From contig CM022678.1 of assembly GCA_012295275.1 (NCBI GenBank), positions 15,813,045 through 15,875,044 on the forward strand: a stretch of DNA of 62,000 bases, read 5' to 3'. Shown one piece after another: positions 12,621 through 25,179 of this stretch (the stretch's first letter is position 1; every line of letters begins with the position of its first letter). A model generated the notes under the pieces. That model worked only from the letters and a program-made list of their open reading frames with translations. It was not told the origin of the DNA and did not search any database. The position numbers and the translations under genes were made by a program. Origin of the DNA: Chrysomallon squamiferum. Its lineage: Eukaryota > Mollusca > Gastropoda > Neomphalida > Peltospiridae.

Positions 12621-13920
12621 TGATTTGAGGCTGCAAACATCACAGGCAATACTAAGATTTATTTTGGTTATGGATTTTTTAATACAGACCAGTAGCCATA
12701 TTTATTTAATTCAAGATGTAACACCAAAGGCAACACACAAATTCCACTATAAGCAAGAATGGTGAATCAACTGATTTTTTTGTCTTTTTGTATCTATTTA
12801 CAGCTTAAGTCTGAAATAAGCAACAATAAAATTAATTGAGTCTTCAGAATATTTATTTATTTGTTTATTAATTTTTAGAATGTAAATGATTTTCTCATAG
12901 AATATAATGATTATATAAATTAACATTAAGTGATTATTAGAATTTTTTTAAAAGTAAGAAATAACTGAGACTTGTAAATATTCACTGATGACTCATGCTT
13001 ATAAAACATTTAATCTCTGTAAATTCATTTAGACCACAGTGTTTCCTTCTATTTCTTATTTATCTTCCTCAAACTGATTTATTTAGTTTCTTAATTCATA
13101 TAGTAGAAGATTAGTTTGTAATGCCTAAAGGATGCTGGATGAAGCTTAGAGGTAACATAAAATATATATATATCAAATTTTTTGTCCTGCTTTCCATTTT
13201 CTTTAGAAATCTGTATTAAAATGATGCTAAGGCTTAACTCTACTGATACATAAATGTTTTCAAAAATTGTTTTAAAATAAAGTCCATTACTGACGTGCTT
13301 ATCAGCTTTAGTGACATCAATGTTTGATTAAAAAAAAGGCAAAGTGCCTACCTGTATTTGTTTTAGTTGTTCCAGTCAAAGCTGATGTATTAGAAGTTAA
13401 TGGTGTTTCACGATTCATCTTCTTTGTCAAAGTTCTTTCATTTTTCTCTGTCGTGATCGCTCTCTTGTTCTTTACATCTCTGACAAAAGGAAAAGCTATG
13501 TCTATCTTGACTGATTGGCCAAGCTGAACTGACAGAAGATGAAGATATTCCACCTTTAGTGACAGAAGAACTAACTGCAGTAGGACAAAATGCTGGTTTG
13601 GTTCTGGTCATGGTTTTCAGAAAATCTACAAAAGACTTTTGTTTTTTGTTCCCTAAATTTCTTACACTGGTTTCTGAATTTACAGTGGTGACAGAAAATG
13701 ATGTGTGTTGTTGCTGGATTCTGCACCTGGTAGTGTTAAATAGTGGATTAATATTATCAGAATCATTGTGTAAAGTGTCACTCTTAGAATCTGTAGCTTC
13801 TGTAAAAGGTGGCTCTTTATTACTACAACTTTTTCCTTTATCTGAAAATAATGTTTGTTTCTGAGGTGTCACTGCAGATGATTCTGACCCAGAGCTCTTT
13901 GTTTTGGAGGTAGAACATTC
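10891..13920 (-). pseudogene. Truncated copy 1 of the coiled-coil gene 3' end
   Basis: Three pieces match the last three exons of the gene at 44.9-48.4 kb: 13352-13920 (3' part of the large exon), about 12,288-12,326 (38-nt exon) and about 10,891-11,085 (terminal exon). Borders such as ACAG|GTAGGC are kept. The large-exon piece keeps TPQKQTLFSDKGK and KKQKSFVDFLKTMTR, then shifts frame near 13,525, and the tail continues in another frame to TSNTSALTGTTKTNTG. The terminal-exon piece has an early in-frame TGA. It has no 5' exons: similarity stops at about 13,918, mid-exon. It is a duplication by-product and probably non-functional. Confidence 0.85.
12535..12616. repeat. (ATC)n(ATT)n microsatellite
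   Basis: Adjacent ATC and ATT runs in an intron of the truncated copy. The same position is expanded differently at about 22,945-23,025 and 45,890-45,955. Confidence 0.9.
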
Positions 13921-14014
13921 TGAAACAGGGAATGTCCATTTCAGTTACGTCGCCATTTGAACTGTCACACTTCAAAGTTTGCGTCTCTGCAGTTTAAATT
14001 AGATTTAAAAGTTA

Positions 14015-14420
14015 GAAATGACATTTTAAATGTGATTGTTGTGTTATTAGATTTTACGGATAGAACTGAGAACTAGTTATCAACATTTTAAATGTGGTTC
14101 TGTTATTAGATTTTACGAAAAGAATTCAATAATTAAATTGTACAGATACAATTAAGTACTGGTTATTAACATTTTAAATGTGGTTGTTGTGTTATTAGAT
14201 TTTACGGATAGAATTAAGTACTGGTTATCAATATTTTAAATGGTTGTTGTGTTATTTGATTTAAAGATAGAATTAAGTACTGGTTATCAACATTTTAAAT
14301 GGTTGTTGTGTTATTTGATTTAAAGATAGAATTAAGTACTGGTTATCAACATTTTAAATATGGTTGTTGTGTTATTAGATTTAAGGATAGAATTCAGTAC
14401 TGGTTTTCAACATCTTAAAT
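14015..14420. repeat. Segment-head minisatellite, ~60-bp unit (segment 2)
   Basis: About seven copies with spacings of roughly 59-62 bases, one interval being longer. This is the longest version of the head repeat in the window. Confidence 0.88.
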
Positions 14421-14424
14421 GTTG

Positions 14425-15736
14425 TTTATTTAAATTTACAAGTAGTAATGTGTACGTGCAGTGTTTCAGTTTGGAACTACAGTCAGAAAGACGTGTTTGT
14501 ATTCAAAAATGTGAAGAGTTTTGAGTAGGCCTCATAGGCTGGGTTATAACTTTAACAGGTGAAGAAAATAATGGAGTGTCTAATTACATCTTTCAGTTTG
14601 TATTTTTATCTCAGTATATATGTGTGTATGTATGTATGTATGTATGTATGCAGGAATGTACGTATGTAAATGTGTTCTCGTGTCTCTGTGTATATATGTA
14701 TGTATGTATATAGGAATGTATGAATGTATGTACATGTGTATGTACGTATCTGTATGTATGTATGTATGAAGTATGTTTCCATTATGTTGCAAATGTCAGA
14801 AAGCTATCATCCAGCAAGACTATGACTGTAATAGAATCTCAGAACAGGCTATATAATTAATGTTCACAGAGAACTTTTTATTTTTTTATTTTGGTCCTTT
14901 TATATTATTATTATTATTATTAATAGTAACAGTAATCCTTGTAGTAGTAGTAGTAGTATTAGTAATAGTAGTAGTAGTAGTAGTAGTAGTACTATAAAAA
15001 ACATTAAAACGTTCAAGAAAGAAAATGTTAAGAATACGAAAAGAAAGAAAAACAAATGTTAACATGTTATAGACAATATAAATAATTATAAAGATATAAA
15101 TGGAAGTAGTCTATATTCATAGCAGTTTAGTTAACAATTTTTCAGGTATTTAGAAAGCAGTGATACGTCATATATATATATATTAATAGCATATTAATAA
15201 TTTATATAAAAATTACTGTTTTCATAGGACAAATGATAAATTATTAAAACCTAAAAAAGTGATAACTTATTATGTGTAAGTGCTAATTTAAAAAAATAAT
15301 AATATAGTTATGTTAAAAATGCGTAGAGACAATAACCCCAACCAATTCATAACGTGATAAATAAATATATATATATATATATATATATACGAAAATACTA
15401 ATCCGCTCTTATGAAATTATTTTGATGATAGGACTCTGGTTTTGTTATTTACCTACTGTAGAAAAATATTTATCACCAAAACGTTAGAATAACATCAGTA
15501 AATACATAAATATACATTTTTAGAATCTGTATACTTATAAGATACCACTCACTAAAAAAATTTAAAGTTGTCATCATTGATTATGTATAACTTCAAATCA
15601 AAAATGATTTAAAAGTAAGTATTGTTTAGTAATAATTTCCTTAAAAATAAACTGTTAAAACATGATTAATGAAAATATAAACACAGAAATGGATTTCCTT
15701 ACATAAACTCAGTGAAGTACATTCAGATGGAGCTAA
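14425..15736. other. Non-coding 3' flank of kinase K-b
   Basis: No gene seen. It contains a degenerate TATG run at 14,620-14,770, AGT triplets at 14,940-14,990, (TA)n at 15,366-15,390 and AT-rich sequence related to the flank of K-a. Confidence 0.6.
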
Positions 15737-17321
15737 CTACGACAAAAACAATGGAAACAGTAGTAAAGCGGTCATGGCTGCTTCTTCAGGGGAGATACAC
15801 ACAACCTTGTTGAGTTTATGAAATTTGTTCAGAACTTCATCTGCTGTAGGTCTCAGATTCGGATCATGATCCCAGCACTGATTCATCACTGGGTAGATAT
15901 CTTCATCAATTCGGATATCTTCGGGAATGTTCGGAATCATTCCCTTCTCGCCGACCTGCTTCCGTAGCTGAAATTCGTTGAGGTCATAAAAGGGTTCTTC
16001 CTCGGTAAACACTTCCAGCATAACAAGTCCAAAGGAATAAACATCGGCTTTTATATACTGCTCACGATTGAGTCGCTCACCACGGAGAACTTCGGGCGCT
16101 GAGTATCGGGGTGTGCCTCTGTTTCGGTAACTTCCAGACATGGACGTTTCTGTTTCCGCCTTCATCATACTCAGCCCAAAGTCGGTGAGTTTCGCTGTAA
16201 TGTTGCGGTAAGGTTGCTCTTCATCTTGCTCTGTCTCAGGCATATTCAGCAAGATGTTTTTTGATTTCATGTCGCAGTGAGCCACGCCGATCTCATGCAT
16301 GTACGCCAGTCCAGCACACACTTGTGTAATTATCGCAAGTTTCTCTGTGTCATCAAACACTATATCCTGAAATCAACATAATACCTATTAAAATTAATAT
16401 ACCTATCAAACCACTCTATCTCGATCTCGACCATGTTTAGAAATATTTAGTTTTCTGAGTCTTACACAAATGCCTGGACATTTATACATTTCTGCCTCAC
16501 TTATACATTTATACACGATTATTAGATTTACCTTTTCGCAATGAAGTGCATCAAATAAGCTCAAATCCATTAGTTCCATAACAATGCAGAGATTGGGAGG
16601 GTCGACAGAACCACCAAGAAATCTGACAATGTTCTTGTGCTTCAGTTTTATCAACAGTTCCACCTCTCTGATAAATTCTTTCAGTCTACGATCAGAAACC
16701 TTCTGCACGTGCAGCTTCTTCACAGCAACAGGTTGTTTCTTCCAAATCGCAAAATAAACAACTCCGAACGAACCTTGGCCTATTTTCTTCCTTAGACGGA
16801 GCTCTTCAAAGGAAATCAGTCCTCCACTCTGTTTTTCATAGTCCTTCGTGTTTGTTCTTGGCTGCTGGTATGTTTGACACTCTTCCTGCCATTGGTCTAC
16901 TGCTTTCACGCGGTTGGTTACGAACCTGGCGTATTCAAGGTATTCCTGCAGTTCGTCTGCGAGGGTATTGTAGTCATCAGGTACCTATTATTTAGTAAAG
17001 AAAATGTAATTATCGTGCAGATGTCAGCTAGGTTATCACTAATTCAAAATACCCAGACGATGGGAAATATTTGTTTCTTATAAAAACATAAATAAAGTAA
17101 CTTGTATCATGATGTCAATATGCAATTGTTCTTGTGATTTCGGATAACTGACGTTGCTAGTTAGTTTTGCTAACGCTTTGATAAAAAGTGGATATTTTGT
17201 AATGAAAAAACATCTTCATTTTCTAATATAATCCAAATAGCAAAGAGTTGTTTTCTGTCTTTCCCTCTTTTTCAAAAATGATAAACCTCTTCTTCATATT
17301 AATAAAAATATTTGAGAAAAG

Positions 17322-17418
<97 letters not shown>

Positions 17419-17431
17419 CAGAAGATTAAAA

Positions 17432-17462
<31 letters not shown>

Positions 17463-18470
17463 AATTAAACATATTTCTGTTTATTTTTTTATCGCTAATA
17501 ACATTTTGCTATGCGTGGGTGCATGTGTCTGTGAGTGTGCGTATAAGTGTATATTCTAAAACTAACCATATCAATTAGACGTTGCTTCGCCCTTTCAATT
17601 TTTTCTTTAATTTCGTCACCTCGTCTCGGATTTCTCGGATTTCTCGGTGTATCTGTCCGGCTTTTTGCCTTTCTTGAAATCGGTTTAGATCCGATCGGCA
17701 GTCCTACTCTGTTGTGTCTTCGGTTGAAATCGTTGTCTTTATAAACCTTGACTGAAGATCAAAAAAGAAAACAAAGAAAATAAAAATAAAAATAAAGTTT
17801 AAAAATAATATAAATGAATAAATAATAGTTCTGACATATTACATTCAAATATTCATCAAGATGGCCAAAGTGACTTAGTGTATCAAAGAGACAAATCATC
17901 TAACATACCTGTTACTGAAGAGTCAGATCTAGAAATGACAGCTGTTCCTTTCTCCATTCCCACACGTCCCAAAATTCGATTGAAGGCGTTGTCAACATAG
18001 GTTCCACTTGACCTTTGACTTCTGCCCTTGGAGGAGCCAGATTTAGAAATGACAGCTGTTCCTTTCTCCATTCCCACACGACCCAAAATTCGATTGAAGA
18101 CGTTGTCAACATAGGTTCCACTTGACCTTTGACTTCCGGCACTGGAGGAGCCAGATCTAGAAATGACAGCTGTTCCATACTCCATTCCCACACGACCCAC
18201 ACTTCTGTTGTAGGCGTTGTCAACATAGCTTCCAGTTGAACTTTGACTTCCGGCACTGGAGGAGCCAGATCTAGAAATGACAGCTGTTCCATACTCCATT
18301 CCCACACGACCCACACTTCTGTTGTAGGCGTTGTCAACATAGGTTCCACTTGACCTTAGACTTCCGGCACTGGAGGAGCCTGATCTAGAAATGACAGCTG
18401 TTCCATACTCCATTCCAACTCGACCCATACGCCTATTGTAGGCGTTGTCAACATAGGCTCCTTTAGGCAT
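15737..18470 (-). CDS. TKL-family protein kinase K-b with five N-terminal YVDN repeats
   Basis: Four coding exons: 17909-18470 (A), 17567-17751 (B), 16532-16984 (N-lobe) and 15737-16366 (C-lobe). The total is 609 residues and is uninterrupted. The start is ATG 18470 with an in-frame TAA nine bases upstream. Exon A codes five 38-residue repeats; exon B a diverged one (YKDNDFNRRHNRVGLPIG). The kinase residues are all present: GQGSFGVV, VAVKKL, HCDMKSKN, DFG, YSAPEVL. Compared with K-a, a 1-nt deletion around the last codons removes the KAIS stop, so the protein runs on for about 25 more residues with a hydrophobic end, ALLLFPLFLS. Same splice phases as K-a. It looks functional and is likely recently duplicated. 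Confidence 0.9.
17320..17465. repeat. (AAT)n and poly-A tract in the K-b exon B to N-lobe intron
   Basis: About 100 bases of AAT, then A-rich sequence ending in poly-A. It is intronic; K-a lacks it at this position, while K-f has an AAT run at 40,304-40,366. Confidence 0.95.
17909..18470 (-). repeat. K-b exon A: five-copy peptide repeat
   Basis: Five tandem 114-bp units coding YVDN repeats. Units 2 and 3 are almost identical, and so are units 4 and 5, as expected from unequal exchange within the exon. Confidence 0.93.
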
Positions 18471-18692
18471 TTTGAGTTAAATAACTACAAATGGATGAAA
18501 ATATATGTTAAAAATGTGTTGTGAAACTGGTGTAGAGCGAAAGGTGATAATTTGTCTGTGTGTGACAAAACGTAACTCTCCATCTTATTGCAAATACCCT
18601 TTTTATTATCATTATCAGATTATCGTCGTTATCATCATTATCAATCATCGTCATCATCATCATCATCATCATCATATTATTATTATTATAAA

Positions 18693-18999
18693 AGTGAAAT
18701 TTACCTTAAATTTAGAAATTTATAGAACACAAATACCCTCCGCAAAGACACTGTAAACTGAAACTACAAATTCAGTAATGTCCTGGAAATTATATTTATC
18801 GTGTGTGGGTTAAGATAAGAGGGAAATACTAGCTTCGTTTCAGAGACATTATTGATATTATTGTATAGGCTTGAGTTTATATATATGTGTCTTTCTGTAT
18901 TTGTGTATTATACATGTGCGATTGTGTTACTGTGTGCTGATGAGTGGGTGTGATTTGCGTGGGTATAATTTTATTTTTAGATATGTAATCTCTCTCTCT

Positions 19000-19072
<73 letters not shown>

Positions 19073-19997
19073 ATAAATATTTATATATTATTATTTAGGA
19101 CTTTCTATTTCTAATACTTTTGTTTATTTTATTTTTTTATTTTTTGAAGTCATGTTTATTACAGCTACCAGTGTCATTGTTATTGTTATTATTAATCTTC
19201 ATCATCATCATAGTACTACTACTGCCACTGCTACTGCAGCTGCTGGAACTACTTCTACTACTGCTATAATTATTACTACTAATACTACTAGTGTTATTAG
19301 TACTACTTTTAATGCTGGTACTAGTTCTACTTATACTGTAACTTTTGCTCTACTATTTATGCTAGTGTTATTAGTATTACTATTACATTTGCTAGTATTA
19401 CTCCTACTACTGCTATTGCAAACTGTTCCGCTATTGCTATTATTAATACTAGTATTACTACGACTGCTGCTTATTAGAACTACTATTGCCATGCGCTGCT
19501 GCTGTTGATCTACTGCTGCCAGTACTACTATTACAATTACTGCTACTACTACGTTTTATGTTCGATGATTATCGTAATTAATCAACTCCATTACACAATT
19601 AAAGGAATTGTTTCCTCTTGTTATGGTATTTGCATTTATTATTATTATAGTGTTAACAGTAAATCATTATTTATTTATTCATTTATTCATGATTCATATT
19701 TATAATTAATTATACATAATCTTTACAAACTGTTATACATAATATTTGTTGTAATGTATATTATAGCATTAATGTAAATAGCAGTGTAGAAACTATTATC
19801 GGTCAGTTAGTATTACCGGAAGTGTTAATGTAACAGATCATGGATGTACGTATGACGCGGACTGATGTGTGACCTGATTAAGCAGACTAGAGTTTGTTAA
19901 AATCTCAAATAGAATTCATAACTTTTAATCTGATGATAAATTGTAACATTATTTATACTGAAGTATAACATGCATTAAATTGTTTTTAAGAACCGGA

Positions 19998-20060
<63 letters not shown>

Positions 20061-20101
20061 TAATAAATTAAGTAAGTAAGTAAGTAATACAGGTATGTGA
20101 A
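18693..20101 (-). repeat. Upstream module 2 (5' region of K-b)
   Basis: Single copy of the module behind K-b. It has the AAG|GTAAATTTC donor-like edge, an (AG)n run at 18,999-19,070, ACT-rich interrupted triplets at 19,200-19,560, the 'actattatcggtcagttag' block and a closing (AAT)n at 19,998-20,060. Confidence 0.7.
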
Positions 20102-21216
20102 TGTTACATAATATCTGGAACACCTATTTAAAAATATTAATTGGTATACCAAAATAACTTCTGCACATTCATCTCATTTGTTTTATGTTTTATATTAAGA
20201 ACATACAGGATTTTGTGAAATTGTTTCACTTAGGAAAAATTTATTTATTGTAACATTCAGAAATCATATGATCAAAATGAAGCTATTTGTACTGAAAGAT
20301 AAATAAAAATATGTTATACTGAAATGAAATAAATACAAATTCCAGATATTCTTAAACAACTTTATTTCTTCAACAGAAATAAAAATTACTGTAAATAAAT
20401 GAATTTATCTTTAATTTTATACTGTTTTTAATATGTAAAGAAAACTGACAACAGACTGTATATATAGATATATATAGATATATATCTTTTTGTTAATCTC
20501 CTTTATGTTGTAGTTAATTTGAAAACACTAGTTTCTAAATCTTCATTGTCACTGTATGAGGTAATTACAATTTTAAGTTATATATGTTTCTTAATCTTCT
20601 TCACATAGTCTATGAGATGCAGTTAATTAAAGCTATGCCTATCTTGCCACTGACTGAACAAGCTGAACTGACAGAAGATGAAGATTTTCACTTTTTGTTA
20701 CAGAAGAACTAACTGCAGTAGGACAAAATGCTTGCTTGGTTTCTGAATCGATGTGTAACTATTCATTTTTATTATGTCACTTAGTCATCAGTAAGATGGA
20801 GGGAATATGAGGATACTGGTATACAAACTGACAACATCATCATCATCACCACTGTAAGATTGTAACTATACATTATTATAATATCTCTTTGTTTTCTTAA
20901 GTTTGAAAGACTGTGTTAGTCTGAGGTTATGTCTCTTTAAAATCAACTGTTGTTGTAATTTTCTATATCATCAGCATCATCTTCATTGTCATCATCATCA
21001 TCATCATCATCACTATAAGATGTAACTATACTTTTTTATCTCTGTTTCTTTGTCTTCTTCAGTCAGTAAGAATTTGTTCACCTCAGGATACTCATCATCT
21101 TTATCATCATCATCATCGTCCCTTTATGACACTGTACATTTATATGTCTCTTTATACTCATCATCATTGACAACATTGTCACTTTATTACACAACTATAA
21201 ATTTGTATGTCTCTTT
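20102..21216. other. Non-coding spacer with an inserted coiled-coil exon fragment
   Basis: Sequence matching the 3' flank of the coiled-coil gene, as at 10.1-10.9 and 44.2-44.9 kb. About 110 bases at roughly 20,632-20,745 do not belong and match the large exon of that gene. ATC-triplet patches occur at 20,840-21,120. Confidence 0.65.
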
Positions 21217-22990
21217 GACTTCTTTGGCCTGTCTATCTGTAAGATGGAGTGAACATGAGGATATTCATCTGTAAAATAAACATCATCCTCATCATCTTCA
21301 TTGTCAGAGAACAGCAACATCGCTCCTGACTGCATCAACACCAACATTGGAAAATACCTGAAAGAGAGATACTGAGATAGAACAGTAAGTGATTAAATTA
21401 GCTGTAAAACAGAATGTAGAAAATCTACACTCTTAACTTCTGATTAATGACAATGAAATAAATAATTATAGTGTAATTATAACAAGATGAATGAATATTC
21501 TAGTAAGATTATCTCTGATTATCTGTTTATTATCTGTAAGTTATTATTTTACTGATTGGGATAATCTATCACTGCTCAAAACAAAGTGTGACAATAATTC
21601 AGTAAAATCAGAAACGTTTACAGTTAAGTCACCATTCCTCTCCTTCATAAATCAAATCAACAGCTGTGATGCCCATTACAAAATTCAAAAAAAAAAGAAA
21701 GAAGAGAAACTCCAGGAAATAAAGGTGACCCCAAAGCAGTCACTAAATATCTTAAGCAGCAGCTCTTTGGGATCTATAGTAAATTGCTTTAGAGCCTAAA
21801 CTGATCCTGAGACTGAAAGTTTGTGTACTATTTTAAAAACAACATAGAAGCCATTTTAAATAACATACTCAATACACATTTTATTAGTGATACTACCAGT
21901 CATTAAAAGCTCATTATCACAGACAGAAACACTGGTGTAATCTTGTAAACCTTCAGTGAAACAATTCACATGATTAATACTGAAAATCTACATTAAAACA
22001 AAAAGGAACAAAAATGATAAATAATTAAATAAATAAATAATAATAAACTAACTCAGTTAAAAACAAAATGCAAAATGAAATAACATTCACAGAAAACATT
22101 AACTCAGAAAATAAAGGAATAAATATAATCAGTTAGCTTAAACATTTTCTTTACGCAGGGGAGACAACCTATATAATTAAACTTACAAAAAACCTGTTAC
22201 AGAATAAAGTTTCAAATTATGCCCAGATGCTTGAAAAAAGAACACCACTAATTATTATCACAACTATACTACTAGCACTGCTATTGCTATTGCTACTATG
22301 ACAACAACTACTACAGGTTCAGGAAACTTTTTCTGATCTGTAGAAATATGATCATATCTTACAGCTTTCACATTTTTTTAGCTTAAACAGTCATTAAGCC
22401 ACAAATCATTAAAAAAGTTGTATAAAAAAATCCTGCATACTAATTTTGTAAGCAGTATATAAAATTCAGGTCCTATTTTCAGGCTTTTTCCTTACATTCT
22501 CATATCAAAACAATTCCAGTCATAGGCATTTCAGATAAGAAACTATTACTGCTCCTACTGCTGTTGCAGCTACCCTGCTACTGCTGCTACAACAACTGTA
22601 ACTATTCTTATTATTACATGATTTTTGTTTTCACCAGTACAAAAATGACTTTTTTTACCAACAACAGAATCTGACATAAAAATAAGATAGTTAAATTTAA
22701 AATATACCTGTGAATCTGAGAATAAATAGTTTTAAACACTTTTAGCTGTTTCTAAATAAAGTTTAACTTTTTTATTTTATTTTATTTGTTTATTTTGTTG
22801 TTTTTTAATTTAAGATTGATAATAGTAAATAGGGCTACAGAAGCAATCATTTTACTGTGTAATGATATTGTTACATTACTTAGTATGGAAGAAAATATTC
22901 ATTATGAATAATCATGATAAATCAAAGATGCTAAAATTTTAACATTGTCATCATCATCATCATCATAATGTTATTATTATGATTATTATG

Positions 22991-23026
<36 letters not shown>

Positions 23027-23497
23027 TTGATTTGCAGTTGCAAACATCACAGTCTATACTAAGATTTATTTTGGTTATGGATTTTTGACTACAGACCAGA
23101 GCTAAATTCAAGATGTAAAATCAAAGGCAATACACAAATTCATTTGGGGTAGAGATGTTAAAACAACTATATTTTATGTTGCCTGTAGCCAGATCTCTTT
23201 GAGATAGGAATCTGTTACAACTGCTATCACTATAATGGGGGGGGTTATTAAGTTACAGACTGCATTTAGAACAATTTGAATAGACATTTTAGTTCCACTA
23301 TAAGCAAGAATGTTGTAAGATTTCAAGTGTTTCTAATCATTCTTCATTATTTTTTTTACCAATTTCTGACTTCTATTAACATTTTTTGTTGTTGTCCAAT
23401 ATCTACTTAAAACTGAGACCAGTTTGCTCAGTGAAAAACTTTTCATAACTGATTTCACAAACCTTTCAAAATATAGGGAATGGTGAACCAACTGTTT

Positions 23498-23532
<35 letters not shown>

Positions 23533-24735
23533 TTATCTGTTTACAGATTGTATCTGAAACAAGCAACAATAAAATTAATTGAGTTTTCAGAATATTTATT
23601 TATTTGTTTATTAATTTTCAGAATGTAAATGATTTTCTCATAGAATACAATGATTATATAAATTAATATTTAATTGATTATTATAAAATTTTTAAAAGTA
23701 AATAATAATTGAGCCTTGCAAATATTCACTGATGACTCATCCTTTTAAAGCTTTTAATCTCTAAACTCATTTAGACCAGTGTGTTTCCATCTCTTTCTTA
23801 TTCCTCTTCCTCAAACTGATTTATTTCATTTATTAATACTTAAAGTAATTTGATAGATACATGTAGTAAATGTTGGATGTTGAATGAAGCTTAGAGGTAA
23901 TATATATATATAATTTTTTTGTCCAGTTTTCCATTTATTTTCCTTTATTTACCTTCTCATTTAATGTATCTTGGAATTTTAGCTGCAGACTTCTCTATAC
24001 AAGAAAACATTTTTGGGAAGCATCTATAACTCTATCAGTAAGTGTACAGTGTAATAAAAATATAGATCAATGTTTATTTTCTGCATAACTAAGCAGAGTG
24101 TAATTATTTCCAGTTGCAACTAGGACCCATTTCTTGTTTACAGAAGCACAAGGCATACTTGTTTGATTAGAAAAGGCAAAAATTCAGACCTGTATTTGTT
24201 TTAGCTGCTGCATTCAAAGCTGAAGTATTAGAAAATAGTCTTGTTTCACGTTTTATCTTCGACAAAATTCTTTCATCTTTGTCTGTCATCACTGCTCTTT
24301 TGTTTGTTGCATCTCTGCCAACAGGAAAAGTGTGCCTAGCTTGTTATCACTCGCCTTGGCTCTTATTGGACAAGCTGAAGTGATTGAAGATGAATATTTT
24401 CCACTTTTTTGTTACAGAAGAACTAACTGGAGTAGATGGACAAGATGCTGGTTTGGTTCTGGTCATGGTTTTCAGAAAATCTACAAAAGTCTTTTGTTTT
24501 TTGTTCACTAAATTTCTTGCACTGGTTTCTGAATTTGTTGCTGGGTTCTGCTGCTTGTATTAGTGTTAAATACTGGATTAATATTATCAGAATATCACTC
24601 TGAGAATTCGAAGCATCTGTAAAAGGTGAAATTTTACTACTACAGATTTTTCCTTTATTTGAAAATAATGTTTGTTTCTGAGGTGTCAGTGCAGAAGATT
24701 CTGACCCACAGCTGTTTGTTTTGGAGGTAAAACAT
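21217..24735 (-). pseudogene. Truncated copy 2 of the coiled-coil gene 3' end
   Basis: Pieces matching the terminal exon (about 21,217-21,358), the 38-nt exon (about 22,706-22,745) and the 3' part of the large exon (about 24,190-24,735). It is more decayed than copy 1: no long frame remains, and internal deletions remove part of the large exon. The match ends at 'aacat' (24,731-24,735), the same place as in copy 1. Non-functional. Confidence 0.82.
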
Positions 24736-24869
24736 ATCTTCTACAGTACATTATTGAAACAGGACACGTCCATTTTTATACTGTATCGCGTGTAAAACTC
24801 CAGACCAGATGTTACTGCAGTTTACACAGGTCGAGCTTTTAAAATTAGATTTCACTGTTAGAACCGACC

Positions 24870-25175
24870 ATGGACATTTTAAATGTGGTTGCTGTGATAT
24901 AGCATTTAACGGATGGAATTAAGTACTGGTTATCAACATTTTAAATGTGGTTGTGTTATTATATTTTACGTGTAGAATTAAGTACTGGTTTTCAACATTT
25001 TAAATGGTTGTTGTGTTATTGGATTTACGGATAAAAATTAAGAACTAGTAATTAACAATTTAAATATTATTAGATTTTTACAGATAGAATTAAGTACTAG
25101 CTAGGAACATTTTAAATCTGACTGTTATGTTACTAGATTTACGGATATAATTAAAACTAGTATTTAACATCTTAA
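24870..25175. repeat. Segment-head minisatellite, ~60-bp unit (segment 3)
   Basis: About five diverged copies of the head repeat, for example 'agtactggttatcaacattt'. Confidence 0.8.
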
Positions 25176-25179
25176 ATGT

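Larger units (their letters stand above)
2913..13922. repeat. Tandem segment 1 (~11.0 kb)
   Basis: First of four paralogous segments. Order: minisatellite head, long 3' flank with microsatellites, kinase K-a, two upstream modules, truncated coiled-coil gene copy. The head shares 'tgtcgccattt', the ~60-bp minisatellite and the block around 'aattacatctttcagtttg' with segments 2-4. The right end is a cut inside a coding exon of the coiled-coil gene copy. Confidence 0.85.
13923..24757. repeat. Tandem segment 2 (~10.8 kb)
   Basis: Second paralogous segment: minisatellite head, 3' flank, kinase K-b, one upstream module, then a more decayed truncated coiled-coil copy. The left junction abuts 'aacat' of the copy 1 exon at 13,918. 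Confidence 0.85.
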
